Assembly: GCF_018603885.1 (NCBI RefSeq)
Contig: NZ_JAHGAW010000017.1
Span: 1 to 64,000, forward strand
Reading direction: 5' to 3'
DNA length: 64,000 bases
From: Sphingobium nicotianae
GTDB taxonomy: Bacteria; Pseudomonadota; Alphaproteobacteria; Sphingomonadales; Sphingomonadaceae
In this document: piece by piece, positions 10,701 to 19,186 of the stretch
How the letters are laid out: each line of letters opens with the position of its first letter
How positions within the stretch are numbered: the first letter of the stretch is position 1
Made by a program: the position numbers and the translations under genes
Notes under the pieces: generated by a model
Databases searched by the model: none
Seen by the model: the letters and a program-made list of their open reading frames with translations, nothing else
Told to the model about the DNA's origin: nothing

Positions 10701-11250
10701 CGAGCGTGGGCGGCTGCTCCATATCCTCTTTGAACGCCTGCCCGACCTTGCGCCCGCCGCACGGGCCGAGGCAGCCGAGCATTGGCTCGCCGGCCCGGGT
10801 GGTGTCGGGGATCCCGCCTTGCGCCGCGACCTTATTGGACATGTGAGTGCGGTATTGGATGATCCCGCCAACGCCGCCCTGTTCGGCCCGGACGCTCTTG
10901 CCGAAGCGCCGATCGCGGCGGTGGTCGAAGGGCAGGTGATCGCCGGCACGGTTGACCGGCTGCTCGTCACCGAGGCGGCAATCCATGTCGTCGACTTCAA
11001 GACCGGCCGCGCGATCCCGACCGATGCCGATGGCCTGCCGCTCTCCCATGTCCGGCAGATGGCCGCCTATGCCGCCGCGCTGGGCGAGATCTTTCCGGGG
11101 CACCCGATCCGGGCGAGTCTGCTCTACACTGCAGGGCCGAGACTTATCGACGTGCCGACCACCCTGCTTGCGCTGCACAAGCCCCGCTTGGGGCAAGGTG
11201 AGCAGTTCTTGTCACCCGGCGGCCTTGAGACCGGCGCGCTCGTCCCCTAG
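7753..11250 (+). CDS. addA: AddA, helicase-nuclease subunit of the AddAB repair complex
   Basis: A 1165-residue superfamily 1 helicase with a C-terminal nuclease. Walker A (SASAGTGKT) is at residues 29-37; the Walker B segment is ILVDEAQDT; further helicase motifs include GDTKQAIFGFQG, MTVHGAKGLE and LLYVALTRAEEQL. The nuclease core is HVVDFKTGR near residue 1080. It unwinds and trims DNA ends together with AddB, whose 3' end it overlaps by 17 bases. A second in-frame GTG at 7762 is an equally plausible start, three residues shorter. The acidic stretch around residues 540-560 is a family-variable linker. Confidence 0.94.
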   Translation: MEAVADGPLKPLTQDQEHASRPDTHVWLSASAGTGKTAVLSSRVLRLLLNGVPPERILCLTFTKAGAAEMAERVHSRLAHWVQINPADLRKELFALGEDNSDAAIGRARLLFAQVLDATGGGLRIQTIHSFCQSLLAAFPLEAGLVPGFEPLDERGQSELSRRALIAMIETAERESDEAVIAAIEMLALRLGEAGTQDYLAKCVPAGSLLEIIEDIPAFLLSFLKLPEGDVEDAIADWCADEIFPIGSLRAVAAANRAWGAASGIDCAARIAGWLERSGAGRAGALDDLLGVLMTKDGEVKNRSRDKLLAAEPDYVALASECGEAIKALLDLRRQVAFANVAAQALVAGRAYASAYAKAKRQAGAVDFDDLIRRASELLTRPGMADWIRYKLDQQVDHILVDEAQDTNKSQWDIVWSIVAEFLQVEDDGWNKLRTLFVVGDTKQAIFGFQGTSPTAFLDALRDFRGAVDEAGHPFAELPLSLSFRSMPAVLEVVDAVLDEVGHAQFGLAERSARHESARRHPGSVTILPPTSLIAAESDEEGEGGEAPEESPTEGEEDWLADHQRRHAEKIAQLVKELIGKPLATKGRDATPGDVLILLRSRGALSRLIVARLYEAGVPVAGVDRLRLQAPLAVRDLLAALRFAVQPEDDLNLANLLVSPLIGWSQDDLMNRAIPRKGSLWGHLRETLPVPDQAPLRALLASADFTTPYRYLEAILSGPMDGRRKLIARLGAEARDAIDELVNAALAFEADDHPSLQRFIDWFDRGDADIKRELGEGGDMVRVMTVHGAKGLEAPIVILADAAADPAMKPRAQAIDLPVSGASLPLMRPGKGEAGAQIEAAMEAAKTAEMEEHWRLLYVALTRAEEQLIVTGALGSRAKGVPPELSWYQAVDRAMRRMGAEPVAVPSWGDAEGRRWLGPQGLASVKQTAVQAIESGPSAEELPAWLRAPAPAEARPPRPLAPSASVEDDVPNPPPDAAMRAAAERGRLLHILFERLPDLAPAARAEAAEHWLAGPGGVGDPALRRDLIGHVSAVLDDPANAALFGPDALAEAPIAAVVEGQVIAGTVDRLLVTEAAIHVVDFKTGRAIPTDADGLPLSHVRQMAAYAAALGEIFPGHPIRASLLYTAGPRLIDVPTTLLALHKPRLGQGEQFLSPGGLETGALVP

Positions 11251-11280
11251 ATTGCGTTTCACGAACAAGGAGTTTGTACC

Positions 11281-11601
11281 ATGAGCACCAAGGCGATTTC
11301 CGACGCGAGCTTTCACGAGGACGTGATTTCGTCCGATCAGCCGGTGCTGGTCGATTTCTGGGCAGAATGGTGCGGTCCCTGCAAGATGATTGGCCCGGCG
11401 CTGGAGGAAATCAGCGAGGAACTGGCGGGCAAGGTGACGATCGCGAAGCTCAACATTGACGATCATCCCGATGCCCCGGCCCGTTACGGCGTGCGTGGCA
11501 TCCCCACGATGATCCTCTTCAAGAATGGCGAGCCGGCCGCGACCAAGGTCGGCGCCGCTCCCAAGAGCGCCCTCAAGGGCTGGCTGGAAAGCTCGCTCTG
11601 A
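11281..11601 (+). CDS. trxA: Thioredoxin 1
   Basis: A 106-residue classical thioredoxin. The redox motif WCGPC has Cys31 and Cys34, and the cis-proline loop reads GIPTMI. It reduces protein disulfides in the cytoplasm at the expense of thioredoxin reductase. A good Shine-Dalgarno (AAGGAG, 11267-11272) precedes the ATG. The gene stands 30 bases after addA, the usual alphaproteobacterial position, and is followed by a terminator. Confidence 0.97.
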   Translation: MSTKAISDASFHEDVISSDQPVLVDFWAEWCGPCKMIGPALEEISEELAGKVTIAKLNIDDHPDAPARYGVRGIPTMILFKNGEPAATKVGAAPKSALKGWLESSL

Positions 11602-11650
11602 CGCGGATTTGACCGGCCGGGTTGCCGGGATGGCATGTGCAGTGAAGATA

Positions 11651-11684
11651 CGGCCTCTCCGCGACCTGCGGGAGAGGCCGTTTT
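11651..11684 (+). terminator. Rho-independent terminator after trxA
   Basis: A 10-bp perfect GC-rich stem (11651-11660 with 11671-11680) is followed by TTTT. It closes the divL-trxA run. Confidence 0.85.
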
Positions 11685-11931
11685 CCTTTGGTTTTGCCGC
11701 GAAACTTCTCGAACTTCACACATAGGACGCATAGCGATTCAGGCAAAAGTCAGGACGAGGGCCGAAACGGTCCTTCGAGATTTCCATAGATTTTGACGGG
11801 GAGACAGAGCCGCGCGCAACTGCGGCATGCGCCGGGCTGTGTAGGACAGAGCTGGAGTCTGTTGATATCGATCGGCGGGAAAGTGCTCCCGCGAAAGCAG
11901 GAGCACTTATTCCATCTGACCCGAACCAGTT
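11685..11931. other. Intergenic region between convergent trxA and the IMPase gene
   Basis: Together with the trxA terminator this makes a gap of about 330 bases between convergent genes. Beyond the terminator I see no reading frame with family features, no RNA gene and no clear repeat. Confidence 0.5.
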
Positions 11932-12726
11932 CTAGCCGTAGAGGATCGCCGCGCCTACGTCCCACATGGCGGGGGAGGAGGCCGCGAGCATGCCCTTGCG
12001 GTCCTGATCGGGCCGATAGGCGCTCCCGTCCGGGCGGGCGACGCGGCCGCCCGCCTCGTTGACGAACAACACGCCTGGCGCATGATCCCAGGCCAGAGTG
12101 CGCTCGAACAAGGCAATGTCATGCTGGCCGAGGACGATGCGCGGATATTGCTCGGCGGCGCAGCGCGGGATCGGCGCCATCGTCAGCTTGCCTTCGGCGC
12201 GGTCGATCATGCCCTGCCGCCGGTCGGGATCGACGAACAGCAGCGAGAGTCCCGCAATCGGCAGCGGTGCTCCGCTCTCACGGGCATGCACGCGGTCACC
12301 GTCGATCGTCGCGCCCTTGCCGAGCGCGGCATGGCAGAGGCGCCCCGTGATCGGATCGAGCATCCAGCTCGCCTGCGTCTCGCCGCCGTCGACCAGCGCG
12401 ATCATGATACCGAAAGGGGGATTTCCAGAGGCGAAATTGCTTGTTCCATCAATGGGATCGATCAGCCAGTTGAGGCCGCTGCTGAGCTTGTTGATCAGCC
12501 CCGGATCGGCCGCACAGGCTTCCTCGCCGATCAGACCAGCTTCGGGCAGCAGCCGCGCCAATCCCTCATTGAGCCGCGCCTCGCTCTCCTTGTCGGCGAT
12601 GGTCACCTGCTCGCCGGCGCTCTTTTCCTCGACCTCGTGCGCGGCGAGGTTGCGGAAGCGCGGCATGATCACCTCGGCGGCGACCTGCCGCATGAGATCG
12701 GCGACGGATCGGGTGAGCGCGTCCAT
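11932..12726 (-). CDS. Inositol monophosphatase family phosphatase
   Basis: A 264-residue member of the Li-sensitive, Mg-dependent phosphatase family. The first metal motif lies in GLIGEE, the second is the canonical WLIDPIDGTSNF, and the third is WDHAPGVLFVNEAGG. Members dephosphorylate inositol phosphates, histidinol phosphate (HisN) or 3'-phosphoadenosine 5'-phosphate (CysQ); the sequence alone does not settle which. The downstream position after argJ makes an amino-acid role such as HisN possible, but that is inference. The start was set at the ATG one base after the argJ stop; an upstream in-frame ATG would overlap argJ by 38 bases. Confidence 0.85.
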   Translation of the reverse strand: MDALTRSVADLMRQVAAEVIMPRFRNLAAHEVEEKSAGEQVTIADKESEARLNEGLARLLPEAGLIGEEACAADPGLINKLSSGLNWLIDPIDGTSNFASGNPPFGIMIALVDGGETQASWMLDPITGRLCHAALGKGATIDGDRVHARESGAPLPIAGLSLLFVDPDRRQGMIDRAEGKLTMAPIPRCAAEQYPRIVLGQHDIALFERTLAWDHAPGVLFVNEAGGRVARPDGSAYRPDQDRKGMLAASSPAMWDVGAAILYG

Positions 12727-12727
12727 C

Positions 12728-13951
12728 TCAGCTGCGATAATCGGCGTTGATCGAGATGTAGCCATGCGTCAGGTCGCAGGTCCACACCGTGGCACGGCCC
12801 TCGCCAAGGCCGAGATCGACGCCGATGCGGATGTCCTGCCCCTTGAGGTGCGCTGTGATCGGCGCCTCGTCATAGCTGTCGACGGCAAGGCCTGCCTGCG
12901 CCACCCATTTGTCGGCGAAGCGGATGGCGAGCTTGTCGCGGTCGGCTGGCTCCCCGGCCTTGCCGACCGCCATGACGACGCGGCCCCAATTGGCATCCTC
13001 GCCGGCGATAGCGGTCTTGACGAGCGGCGAATTGGCGACCGAGAGGCCGATCTTGCGCGCGCTCGCGTCGCTGACCGCGCCTGTCACCTCGATCTCGATG
13101 AACTTCTGTGCGCCCTCGCCATCGCGCACGACGAGATGGGCGAGTTGCAGGCAGATGTCGTCAAGCGCGGCCTGGAAGGCGTCCGCGCCGGGGTCGTCCA
13201 TGCTGACAAGAGGCACGTTGCCAGCCTTGCCGGTGGCGAAGACGAGAACGGTGTCGCTGGTCGATGTGTCGCTGTCGACGGTGATGCAGGAGAAGCTGCG
13301 CTTGTTGGCCGCGCTCAGCATTTGCTGGAGCAGGGCGGGGGCGATCGCCGCGTCGGTGAAGATATAGCCGAGCATGGTCGCCATGTCCGGCGCGATCATG
13401 CCGGAACCCTTGATGATGCCGGCGAGCTGGACTTTGGTGCCGCCGATCATCGCGCTGCTCGTCGCGCCCTTCGCAAAGGTGTCGGTCGTGCCGATCGTCT
13501 CCGCAGCCGTCTCCCAACTGCACGGCTCGGCGGCGAGCGCGGCGGCGACGCCCTCGCGCGCCTTGTCCTTGGGCAGCGGGACACCGATGACGCCCGTCGA
13601 GCTGACGAACACGTCGGACGGTGTGCAGCCCAGATGCGCGGCGACCTGATCACAGATCTGCTCGACCGCCTCGCGACCCCGGAAGCCGGTGAAGGCATTG
13701 CTGTTGCCGGCATTGACGACGAGCGCGCGCGCCTTACCCAGCGCCGCGCTCTCGCGGCCCATCTCGACCTCGGTCGAGCAGCAGACGTTGCGCGTGAAGA
13801 CGCCCGCGACGGTCGTGCCTTCGCTCAGCTCCACATAGGTCAGATCGCAGCGGTCCCACGTCTTGTAATGCGCGCGCGCCACGCGCGGCGTCACGCCGGA
13901 TATGGCCGGCAGGGCAGGGAAGGGGCGGGCGAGGGGCGAGACATCGGTCAT
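12728..13951 (-). CDS. argJ: Bifunctional glutamate N-acetyltransferase / amino-acid acetyltransferase
   Basis: A 407-residue ArgJ. The autoproteolysis site ATMLGYIFTD gives cleavage between Ala191 and Thr192, the new N-terminal Thr being the catalytic nucleophile. It transfers acetyl from N-acetylornithine to glutamate, recycling the acetyl group of arginine biosynthesis. The C-terminus HGYISINADYRS is the standard ArgJ ending. The start MTDVSPLARPF fits family length; the frame stays open far upstream without homology. The IMPase gene follows after a single base. Confidence 0.95.
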   Translation of the reverse strand: MTDVSPLARPFPALPAISGVTPRVARAHYKTWDRCDLTYVELSEGTTVAGVFTRNVCCSTEVEMGRESAALGKARALVVNAGNSNAFTGFRGREAVEQICDQVAAHLGCTPSDVFVSSTGVIGVPLPKDKAREGVAAALAAEPCSWETAAETIGTTDTFAKGATSSAMIGGTKVQLAGIIKGSGMIAPDMATMLGYIFTDAAIAPALLQQMLSAANKRSFSCITVDSDTSTSDTVLVFATGKAGNVPLVSMDDPGADAFQAALDDICLQLAHLVVRDGEGAQKFIEIEVTGAVSDASARKIGLSVANSPLVKTAIAGEDANWGRVVMAVGKAGEPADRDKLAIRFADKWVAQAGLAVDSYDEAPITAHLKGQDIRIGVDLGLGEGRATVWTCDLTHGYISINADYRS

Positions 13952-14047
13952 GAGCGCGCGCTTAGCGCATCGCGCGCGGCGATCAAACAGGTTACGGCTT
14001 CCAGCGGTGGCAGGGCGGCCCAATTTGCGCGCCCGGGGGGAAGGGAA

Positions 14048-14530
14048 ATGTCTCAAAAAGATGGCGATACCCTGCTTGCGCCGCTGGGGCTCATTTTCAT
14101 CGGTATCGGTATCGCATTCGTCTTGGAGCGCGCCTGGGCCGGATTTCGCGACATGGAATCTTCGGCAAGATGGACCGAGCGCCAGCAGGAATCGGCCATC
14201 ACGCCCGGAAAGCCACCCGTCTTGCCGACGCCGCCGGGCGGAACGCCGGCGAGCCCGGCCGACGCCGCGCTCTGGATCAGCAACGATGACTATCCCGAAG
14301 AGGCTCTTGAGAACGACTGGCAGGGCCGGGTGTCGATCGGCTGGGTCATCGGGCCCCATGGCAAGGTCGAGGATTGTTACGTCGTCGAGAGCAGTGGCCA
14401 TTCGGTGCTGGACGAGGCCGCCTGCCGCGCCATCAAGCGGAAGGGCCATTATGAGCCGGCGCACGATGTCAATGGATTGGCGATCCGAGCCACGGATAGA
14501 CGGCGTGTGATCTGGCGACTTCCGGACTGA
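14048..14530 (+). CDS. Small membrane-anchored TonB C-terminal-domain protein
   Basis: A 160-residue protein with one N-terminal membrane helix (about residues 10-28), a short proline-rich linker (KPPVLPTPPGGTPASP) and a C-terminal domain of about 80 residues that matches the TonB fold: DYPEEAL, then VSIGWVIGPHGKVEDCYVVESSGH, interrupted here for length, then LDEAACRAI. TonB-like proteins carry proton-motive energy or bind envelope partners. There are no exbB or exbD genes here and the periplasmic linker is very short, so it may not span the periplasm to work as a true energy transducer. It sits alone between argJ and secA. Confidence 0.75.
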   Translation: MSQKDGDTLLAPLGLIFIGIGIAFVLERAWAGFRDMESSARWTERQQESAITPGKPPVLPTPPGGTPASPADAALWISNDDYPEEALENDWQGRVSIGWVIGPHGKVEDCYVVESSGHSVLDEAACRAIKRKGHYEPAHDVNGLAIRATDRRRVIWRLPD

Positions 14531-14642
14531 TCGGCGTCGCGCCCATTCCCGTCCCGTTAATAGTGAATGGCATAGACGAACCGCGCGGCGCATCTTATGG
14601 GATGCGCGTCTCATCGGCGAAGGTTCTCCGCGCTTGCAATTG

Positions 14643-14906
14643 ATGATCCTCCTTTCCGCGCTTCTGGCGTCTCTGACCGGGCTGGTGTCCGGCGAGCGGC
14701 CGGCCGAGCGCGCGCAGGTGGAGCTCAGCGCCGTTGCCGCAGTCGTCGAGACGGGTCAGGCGGCGGCGATCGCGCGGGTTCGTCGCCCCGCATTGCCCGC
14801 GCCGGCGTTCGGCGCGGTGCTGCTGCTTGGCGTTTTGGCGCTCATCGTGGCGCCTGCCCGCAGCGGCCGCGCCCTGCTTTGCCTGAAGCAGAGCTGGCGC
14901 CACTGA
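14643..14906 (+). CDS. Small hypothetical membrane/exported protein upstream of secA
   Basis: An 87-residue open frame starting MILLSALLASLTGLVSG, which looks like a signal peptide or first membrane helix; a second hydrophobic stretch (AFGAVLLLGVLALIVA) lies near residues 55-70, and the tail is basic (SGRALLCLKQSWRH). I recognise no domain. It ends 113 bases before the secA start and runs in the same direction. The same frame opens nine bases earlier at a TTG. It could be a secA leader protein in the manner of SecM, but the SecM arrest motif is not visible. Real coding status is moderately likely. Confidence 0.5.
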   Translation: MILLSALLASLTGLVSGERPAERAQVELSAVAAVVETGQAAAIARVRRPALPAPAFGAVLLLGVLALIVAPARSGRALLCLKQSWRH

Positions 14907-15019
14907 GCCGCTGACCGGGCCGCGCTCGCGCGGTTCGATGCCCTTTCCAGCGCGCGGTTTCGTGTGCCCGCTTCCGGCCGCGATGCCGGCTCCAAGCCCC
15001 AGATTACAGGAACAGTCTC

Positions 15020-17758
15020 ATGTTCAACGCTCTCGCCAAGACCATTTTCGGATCGTCGAACGATCGCTACGTCAAATCCCTCAAGAAGACCGTCGATCAG
15101 ATCGCGGCGTTCGAGCCGACCATTTCGGCGATGAGTGACGAGGAGCTGGCCAACCAGACCGTCAAGTTCCGTGCGCGCCTCGCCGATGGCGCCAATCTCG
15201 ACGATCTGCTGCCCGAGGCCTTTGCCACCGTGCGCGAGGCGGCCAAGCGCACGCTCGGCCAGCGCCACTATGACGTGCAGATGATCGGCGGTATCGTGCT
15301 CCATCGCGGCGAGATTGCCGAGATGCGCACCGGCGAGGGCAAGACGCTGGTCGCCACGCTCGCGACCTATCTGAACGCGCTGGAGGGCAAGGGTGTTCAC
15401 GTCGTCACCGTGAACGACTATCTCGCCGCGCGCGACTGCGAGTGGATGGGGCGAGTCTATCGCTTCCTCGGCATGACGACCGGCACCATCGTGCCCAATC
15501 TCTCCGAGGAGGAGCGCCGCGCGGCCTATAATGCCGACATCACCTACGCGACCAACAACGAGCTCGGCTTCGACTATCTGCGCGACAACATGAAATATGA
15601 GCGCGAGCAGATGGTGCAGCGCCCCTTCAACTACGCGATCGTCGATGAGGTGGACTCGATCCTGATCGACGAGGCGCGCACGCCGCTGATCATTTCCGGC
15701 CCGACTGACGACAAGTCGGAGATGTACATGGCCGTCGACGTGCTGGTGAAGCAACTCGTCGAAGAGGATTACGAGAAGGACGAGAAGCAGCGCTCGATCG
15801 TGCTGACCGAGGACGGCACCGAACGCGTGGAGCGGATGCTGGAAGATGCGGGGCTGCTGCAGGGCAGCAATCTCTACGACTTCGAGAATACGCAGGTCGT
15901 GCACCACGTGAATCAGGCGCTGCGCGCCGTGTTCATGTTCCGTCGCGACATCGACTATATCGTCAAGGACGAGAAGGTCATCATCATCGACGAGTTCACC
16001 GGCCGCATGATGGATGGCCGCCGCTGGTCGGACGGCCTGCATCAGGCGGTCGAGGCCAAGGAAGGCGTCAACATCGAGCCGGAGAACCAGACGCTCGCCT
16101 CGATCACCTTCCAGAATTATTTCCGCATGTATCCCAAGATCTCGGGCATGACCGGCACGGCCTCGACCGAGGCGGCGGAATTCTACGACATCTACAAGAT
16201 GAACGTGGTGACGATCCCGACCAACCTCCCGATCCAGCGGCAGGACGACGAGGATCTCTTCTACAAGAGCCTCGAGGATAAGTTCAAAGGCATTGCGAAG
16301 ACGATCGCCGAGCATGCCGCCAAGGGCCAGCCGGTGCTGGTCGGTACGGTGTCGATCGAGAAGTCCGAGATGCTGTCCGAGTTCCTCAAGCAGGAGAAGG
16401 TGCCGCACAGCGTCCTCAACGCGCGCTTCCACGAGCAGGAAGCGCATATCGTGGCGCAGGCCGGGCGGCTCGGCCGCGTGACGATCGCGACCAACATGGC
16501 CGGCCGCGGCACCGACATTCAGCTGGGCGGCAATCTCGACTTCCGCATCAATGACGAGCTGTCGGGCATGGCGGAAGGGCCGGAGAAGGATGCGGCGATC
16601 GAGCGCATCCGCGCCGAGATCGCGGCCGAGCGGCAGGCGGTGCTGGACGCCGGCGGCCTGTTCGTGCTCGGCACCGAACGGCACGAGAGCCGCCGCATCG
16701 ACAATCAGTTGCGCGGCCGTTCGGGTCGTCAGGGCGATCCCGGCCTCAGCCGCTTCTATCTCAGCCTCGACGACGACCTGCTGCGCATCTTCGGGCCGGA
16801 CACGCTGTTTGCCCGCATGATGCGCTCCAGCCTGGAGGATGGCGAGGCGCTGCCTCCGTCCAAGTGGATGAGCAAGGCGATCGAGACCGCGCAGAAGAAG
16901 GTCGAGCAGCGCAACTACGACATCCGCAAGCAGGTCGTCGAATATGACGACGTGATGAACGATCAGCGCAAGGTCATCTACGAGCAGCGCAGCGAGATCA
17001 TGGATTCGGAGACGGTCAACGATGTCGTCACCGACATGCGCCACGAGACGATCAACGCCATCGTCGGCGAGCATTGCCCGCCGGGCACCTATCCCGAGCA
17101 ATGGAATGTCGCCGCGCTCAAGGAGGAGCTGGAGCGCGTCACCGGCCTGAAGCCGATGATCGATGCCTGGCTGCACGAGGATCATGTCGATCCGGAGATT
17201 TTCGTCGAGCGCATCGTCGCCCAGTCGGACGAGGCGCTGGCCGAGAAGATCGGCGATCTGAAGCCCGAGACCTGGACGCAGATCGAGAAGAGCATTCTCC
17301 TGCAGAATCTCGATCATCACTGGAAGGAGCATCTCTCGACGCTCGATGCGCTGCGCCAGGTCGTGCACCTGCGCGCCTATGCGCAGAAGACGCCGATCAA
17401 CGAGTATAAGCAGGAGGCGTTCGCGTTGTTCCAGCGCATGCTGGACAGCGTCCGTGAGGACGTCACCAACACGATCAGCCATGTCCAGTTCCAGATGGAT
17501 GCGGCCCCGCCGCCGCTGCCCGATCTGCCGAGCTTCCTCACCAGCCATGTCGATCCGTTCACCGGCGAGGACGACACCAACGATCGCGACTTCGGATCGG
17601 ACGGCCTGATCAGCACGACCATCCCGCGTCTGGCGACGGCCCGGCCGGCGGCGGATGGCGCGGCCAATCCCTATGCGGACGAAACGATCAGCCGTAATGC
17701 GCCGTGCCCGTGCGGATCGGGCGAGAAGTACAAGCATTGCCACGGGGCTTTGGCCTGA
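15020..17758 (+). CDS. secA: Preprotein translocase ATPase SecA
   Basis: A 912-residue SecA of normal length. Visible motifs include [13 protein letters not shown] (Walker A), the [14 protein letters not shown] Walker B region, the [13 protein letters not shown] helicase motif and [10 protein letters not shown]. The C-terminus ends with the zinc-binding SEC-C motif [17 protein letters not shown], which binds SecB and ribosomes. It drives unfolded preproteins through SecYEG. The ATG follows an ACAGGA ribosome-binding site. Confidence 0.97.
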   Translation: MFNALAKTIFGSSNDRYVKSLKKTVDQIAAFEPTISAMSDEELANQTVKFRARLADGANLDDLLPEAFATVREAAKRTLGQRHYDVQMIGGIVLHRGEIAEMRTGEGKTLVATLATYLNALEGKGVHVVTVNDYLAARDCEWMGRVYRFLGMTTGTIVPNLSEEERRAAYNADITYATNNELGFDYLRDNMKYEREQMVQRPFNYAIVDEVDSILIDEARTPLIISGPTDDKSEMYMAVDVLVKQLVEEDYEKDEKQRSIVLTEDGTERVERMLEDAGLLQGSNLYDFENTQVVHHVNQALRAVFMFRRDIDYIVKDEKVIIIDEFTGRMMDGRRWSDGLHQAVEAKEGVNIEPENQTLASITFQNYFRMYPKISGMTGTASTEAAEFYDIYKMNVVTIPTNLPIQRQDDEDLFYKSLEDKFKGIAKTIAEHAAKGQPVLVGTVSIEKSEMLSEFLKQEKVPHSVLNARFHEQEAHIVAQAGRLGRVTIATNMAGRGTDIQLGGNLDFRINDELSGMAEGPEKDAAIERIRAEIAAERQAVLDAGGLFVLGTERHESRRIDNQLRGRSGRQGDPGLSRFYLSLDDDLLRIFGPDTLFARMMRSSLEDGEALPPSKWMSKAIETAQKKVEQRNYDIRKQVVEYDDVMNDQRKVIYEQRSEIMDSETVNDVVTDMRHETINAIVGEHCPPGTYPEQWNVAALKEELERVTGLKPMIDAWLHEDHVDPEIFVERIVAQSDEALAEKIGDLKPETWTQIEKSILLQNLDHHWKEHLSTLDALRQVVHLRAYAQKTPINEYKQEAFALFQRMLDSVREDVTNTISHVQFQMDAAPPPLPDLPSFLTSHVDPFTGEDDTNDRDFGSDGLISTTIPRLATARPAADGAANPYADETISRNAPCPCGSGEKYKHCHGALA

Positions 17759-17766
17759 CGGAAGCC

Positions 17767-17869
17767 GTCATCCCAGCGCAAGCTGGGAGCTCGTCCGGCC
17801 GTTATGCTCGCTTCCGCACGAGACCCCAGCGTTGACCTTCGGTCGCCCTTCGGGTCGCTGGGGTGACGG
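17767..17869. repeat. Pair of REP-like palindromes (CCCAGC/GCTGGG family), copy 1
   Basis: A short palindrome with core CCCAGCGCAAGCTGGG (17767-17790) is followed about 30 bases on by an inverted, longer hairpin whose arms are ACCCCAGCG (17823-17831) and CGCTGGGGT (17856-17864). The same paired arrangement occurs after pepA near 47381-47462. It lies between secA and the convergent MFS gene and may also help stop transcription from both sides. Confidence 0.75.
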
Positions 17870-17893
17870 AGAGGCATGGGATAACGGTCCTGC

Positions 17894-19186
17894 TCAGTCC
17901 CGCGCGATCCAGACCAGCCCGATCAGGCTGATCGCGCCGGCGGCCGAGAGGTAGAGCCCGACCGCGCCGATGCCGTAGCCCGTCACCAGGAACTGCGCGA
18001 CGATCGGCGCCAGTGCGCCGCCGATAATGCCGCCGATGTTGAAGGCGAAGGAGGCCCCCGAATAGCGCACGCGCGGCGGGAACAGGGCGGTCAGCCACTC
18101 GCCGAGCGGGCCGTAGGTGAAGCCCATGATGAACAAAGAGACGGCGAGGACCATGAACAGCATGCCCGGCTCGGCGGGATCGAAGCCGGCGCCGAAGAGG
18201 AACCCGAGCGGGATGGTCGCAGCGCAGCCGGCAATCAGCATCTTGCGCGCCGATTGCCTGTCCGACGCCCATCCCGAGAGGATGATGCCGAGCGCCATCA
18301 TCAAGATCGCGGCGAGCTGGATCTCCAGCACAAGGGTGCGCGGCATCTTGAGCGAGGCGGTCGCATAGCCGAGCGCAAAGGCGGTGCAGATGTAGAAGAG
18401 CGCGAAGCAGGTGACGGCGCCCAGCGTGCCGGCAATGGTGCCCCGCAGATGGCGGGACAGCAGCTCGGCGAGCGGCACGGCCGGCGGTGCCTCCGCTTCC
18501 AGCGCGGCGCGAAACTCCGGCGTTTCTCCTAGCTTCAGGCGCACCCAGAGACCCACGATGACCAGCAGCGCACTCGCCACGAACGGCAGGCGCCAGCCCC
18601 AGGCGACGAAATCCGCGTCCGACAGAAACAGGCCGAGCAGTAGGAACAGACCGTTGGCGGCGACGAAGCCCAGCGGTGCGCCGAGCTGCGGCATCATGCC
18701 GAACCGCGCGCGCCAGCCGGGCGGCGCATTCTCGACCGCCAGCAGCGCCGCGCCGCCCCACTCGCCGCCGAGGCCGAAGCCTTGGCCGAAGCGCAGGATG
18801 CAGAGCAGCAGCGGCGCCACCCAGCCGATCATCGCATAGGTGGGCAGGAAGGCGATGAGGAAGGTCGATCCGCCCATCAGCATCAGCGAGGCGACGAGGG
18901 TCGATTTGCGGCCGATGCGGTCGCCATAATGGCCGAACACTGCGGCGCCGAGCGGCCGCGCGACGAAGGCGAGGGCGATGGTCGCGAAGGAGGCGAGGAG
19001 CTGCGCGGTCGGGGAACTGCTCGGGAAGAACAGCGGCCCGAAGATCAAGCTCGCCGCCGTGGCGTAGATGTAGAAATCGTAGAACTCGATGGTGGTGCCC
19101 GCGAGGCTCGCGACGAGCACGCGGCGATGCTTCACCATTGTCGCAATGCCCCCCGGCATCGCGTTGTCACCCATGTTTGCACGCAT
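17894..19186 (-). CDS. MFS metabolite:H+ symporter (MHS family)
   Basis: A 430-residue transporter with about twelve hydrophobic segments. The MHS-type signature is clear: TTIEFYDFYIYATAA in helix 1, the loop GDRIGRKSTL between helices 2 and 3, then LRFGQGFGLGGEWGGA. Relatives include ProP, ShiA, KgtP and CitA, which import osmolytes, shikimate, 2-oxoglutarate or citrate with protons. The substrate cannot be read from the sequence and no neighbouring catabolic genes hint at one. An alternative start lies four codons in (MGDNAM). Confidence 0.85.
   Translation of the reverse strand: MRANMGDNAMPGGIATMVKHRRVLVASLAGTTIEFYDFYIYATAASLIFGPLFFPSSSPTAQLLASFATIALAFVARPLGAAVFGHYGDRIGRKSTLVASLMLMGGSTFLIAFLPTYAMIGWVAPLLLCILRFGQGFGLGGEWGGAALLAVENAPPGWRARFGMMPQLGAPLGFVAANGLFLLLGLFLSDADFVAWGWRLPFVASALLVIVGLWVRLKLGETPEFRAALEAEAPPAVPLAELLSRHLRGTIAGTLGAVTCFALFYICTAFALGYATASLKMPRTLVLEIQLAAILMMALGIILSGWASDRQSARKMLIAGCAATIPLGFLFGAGFDPAEPGMLFMVLAVSLFIMGFTYGPLGEWLTALFPPRVRYSGASFAFNIGGIIGGALAPIVAQFLVTGYGIGAVGLYLSAAGAISLIGLVWIARD

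Noticed and set aside
8233-11196. A 987-codon open frame opposite addA
   Set aside because: Same reason: it covers the AddA helicase and nuclease motifs on the other strand and has no domain of its own.
12098-14047. Long plus-strand open frame running through argJ and the IMPase gene into the TonB-like gene
   Set aside because: Only the part from 14048 has a membrane helix and TonB domain; the rest is antisense to well-supported minus-strand genes.
14643-14906. SecM-type arrest motif in the small protein before secA
   Set aside because: Neither the SecM ending (RAGP) nor the RAPP-type motif of other arrest peptides occurs near the C-terminus, so I did not name it secM.
14756-17743. A 995-codon open frame on the minus strand opposite secA
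   Set aside because: It is the reverse-complement shadow of secA. Its protein is a low-complexity mix of Arg, His, Leu and Asp typical of antisense frames in high-GC DNA.
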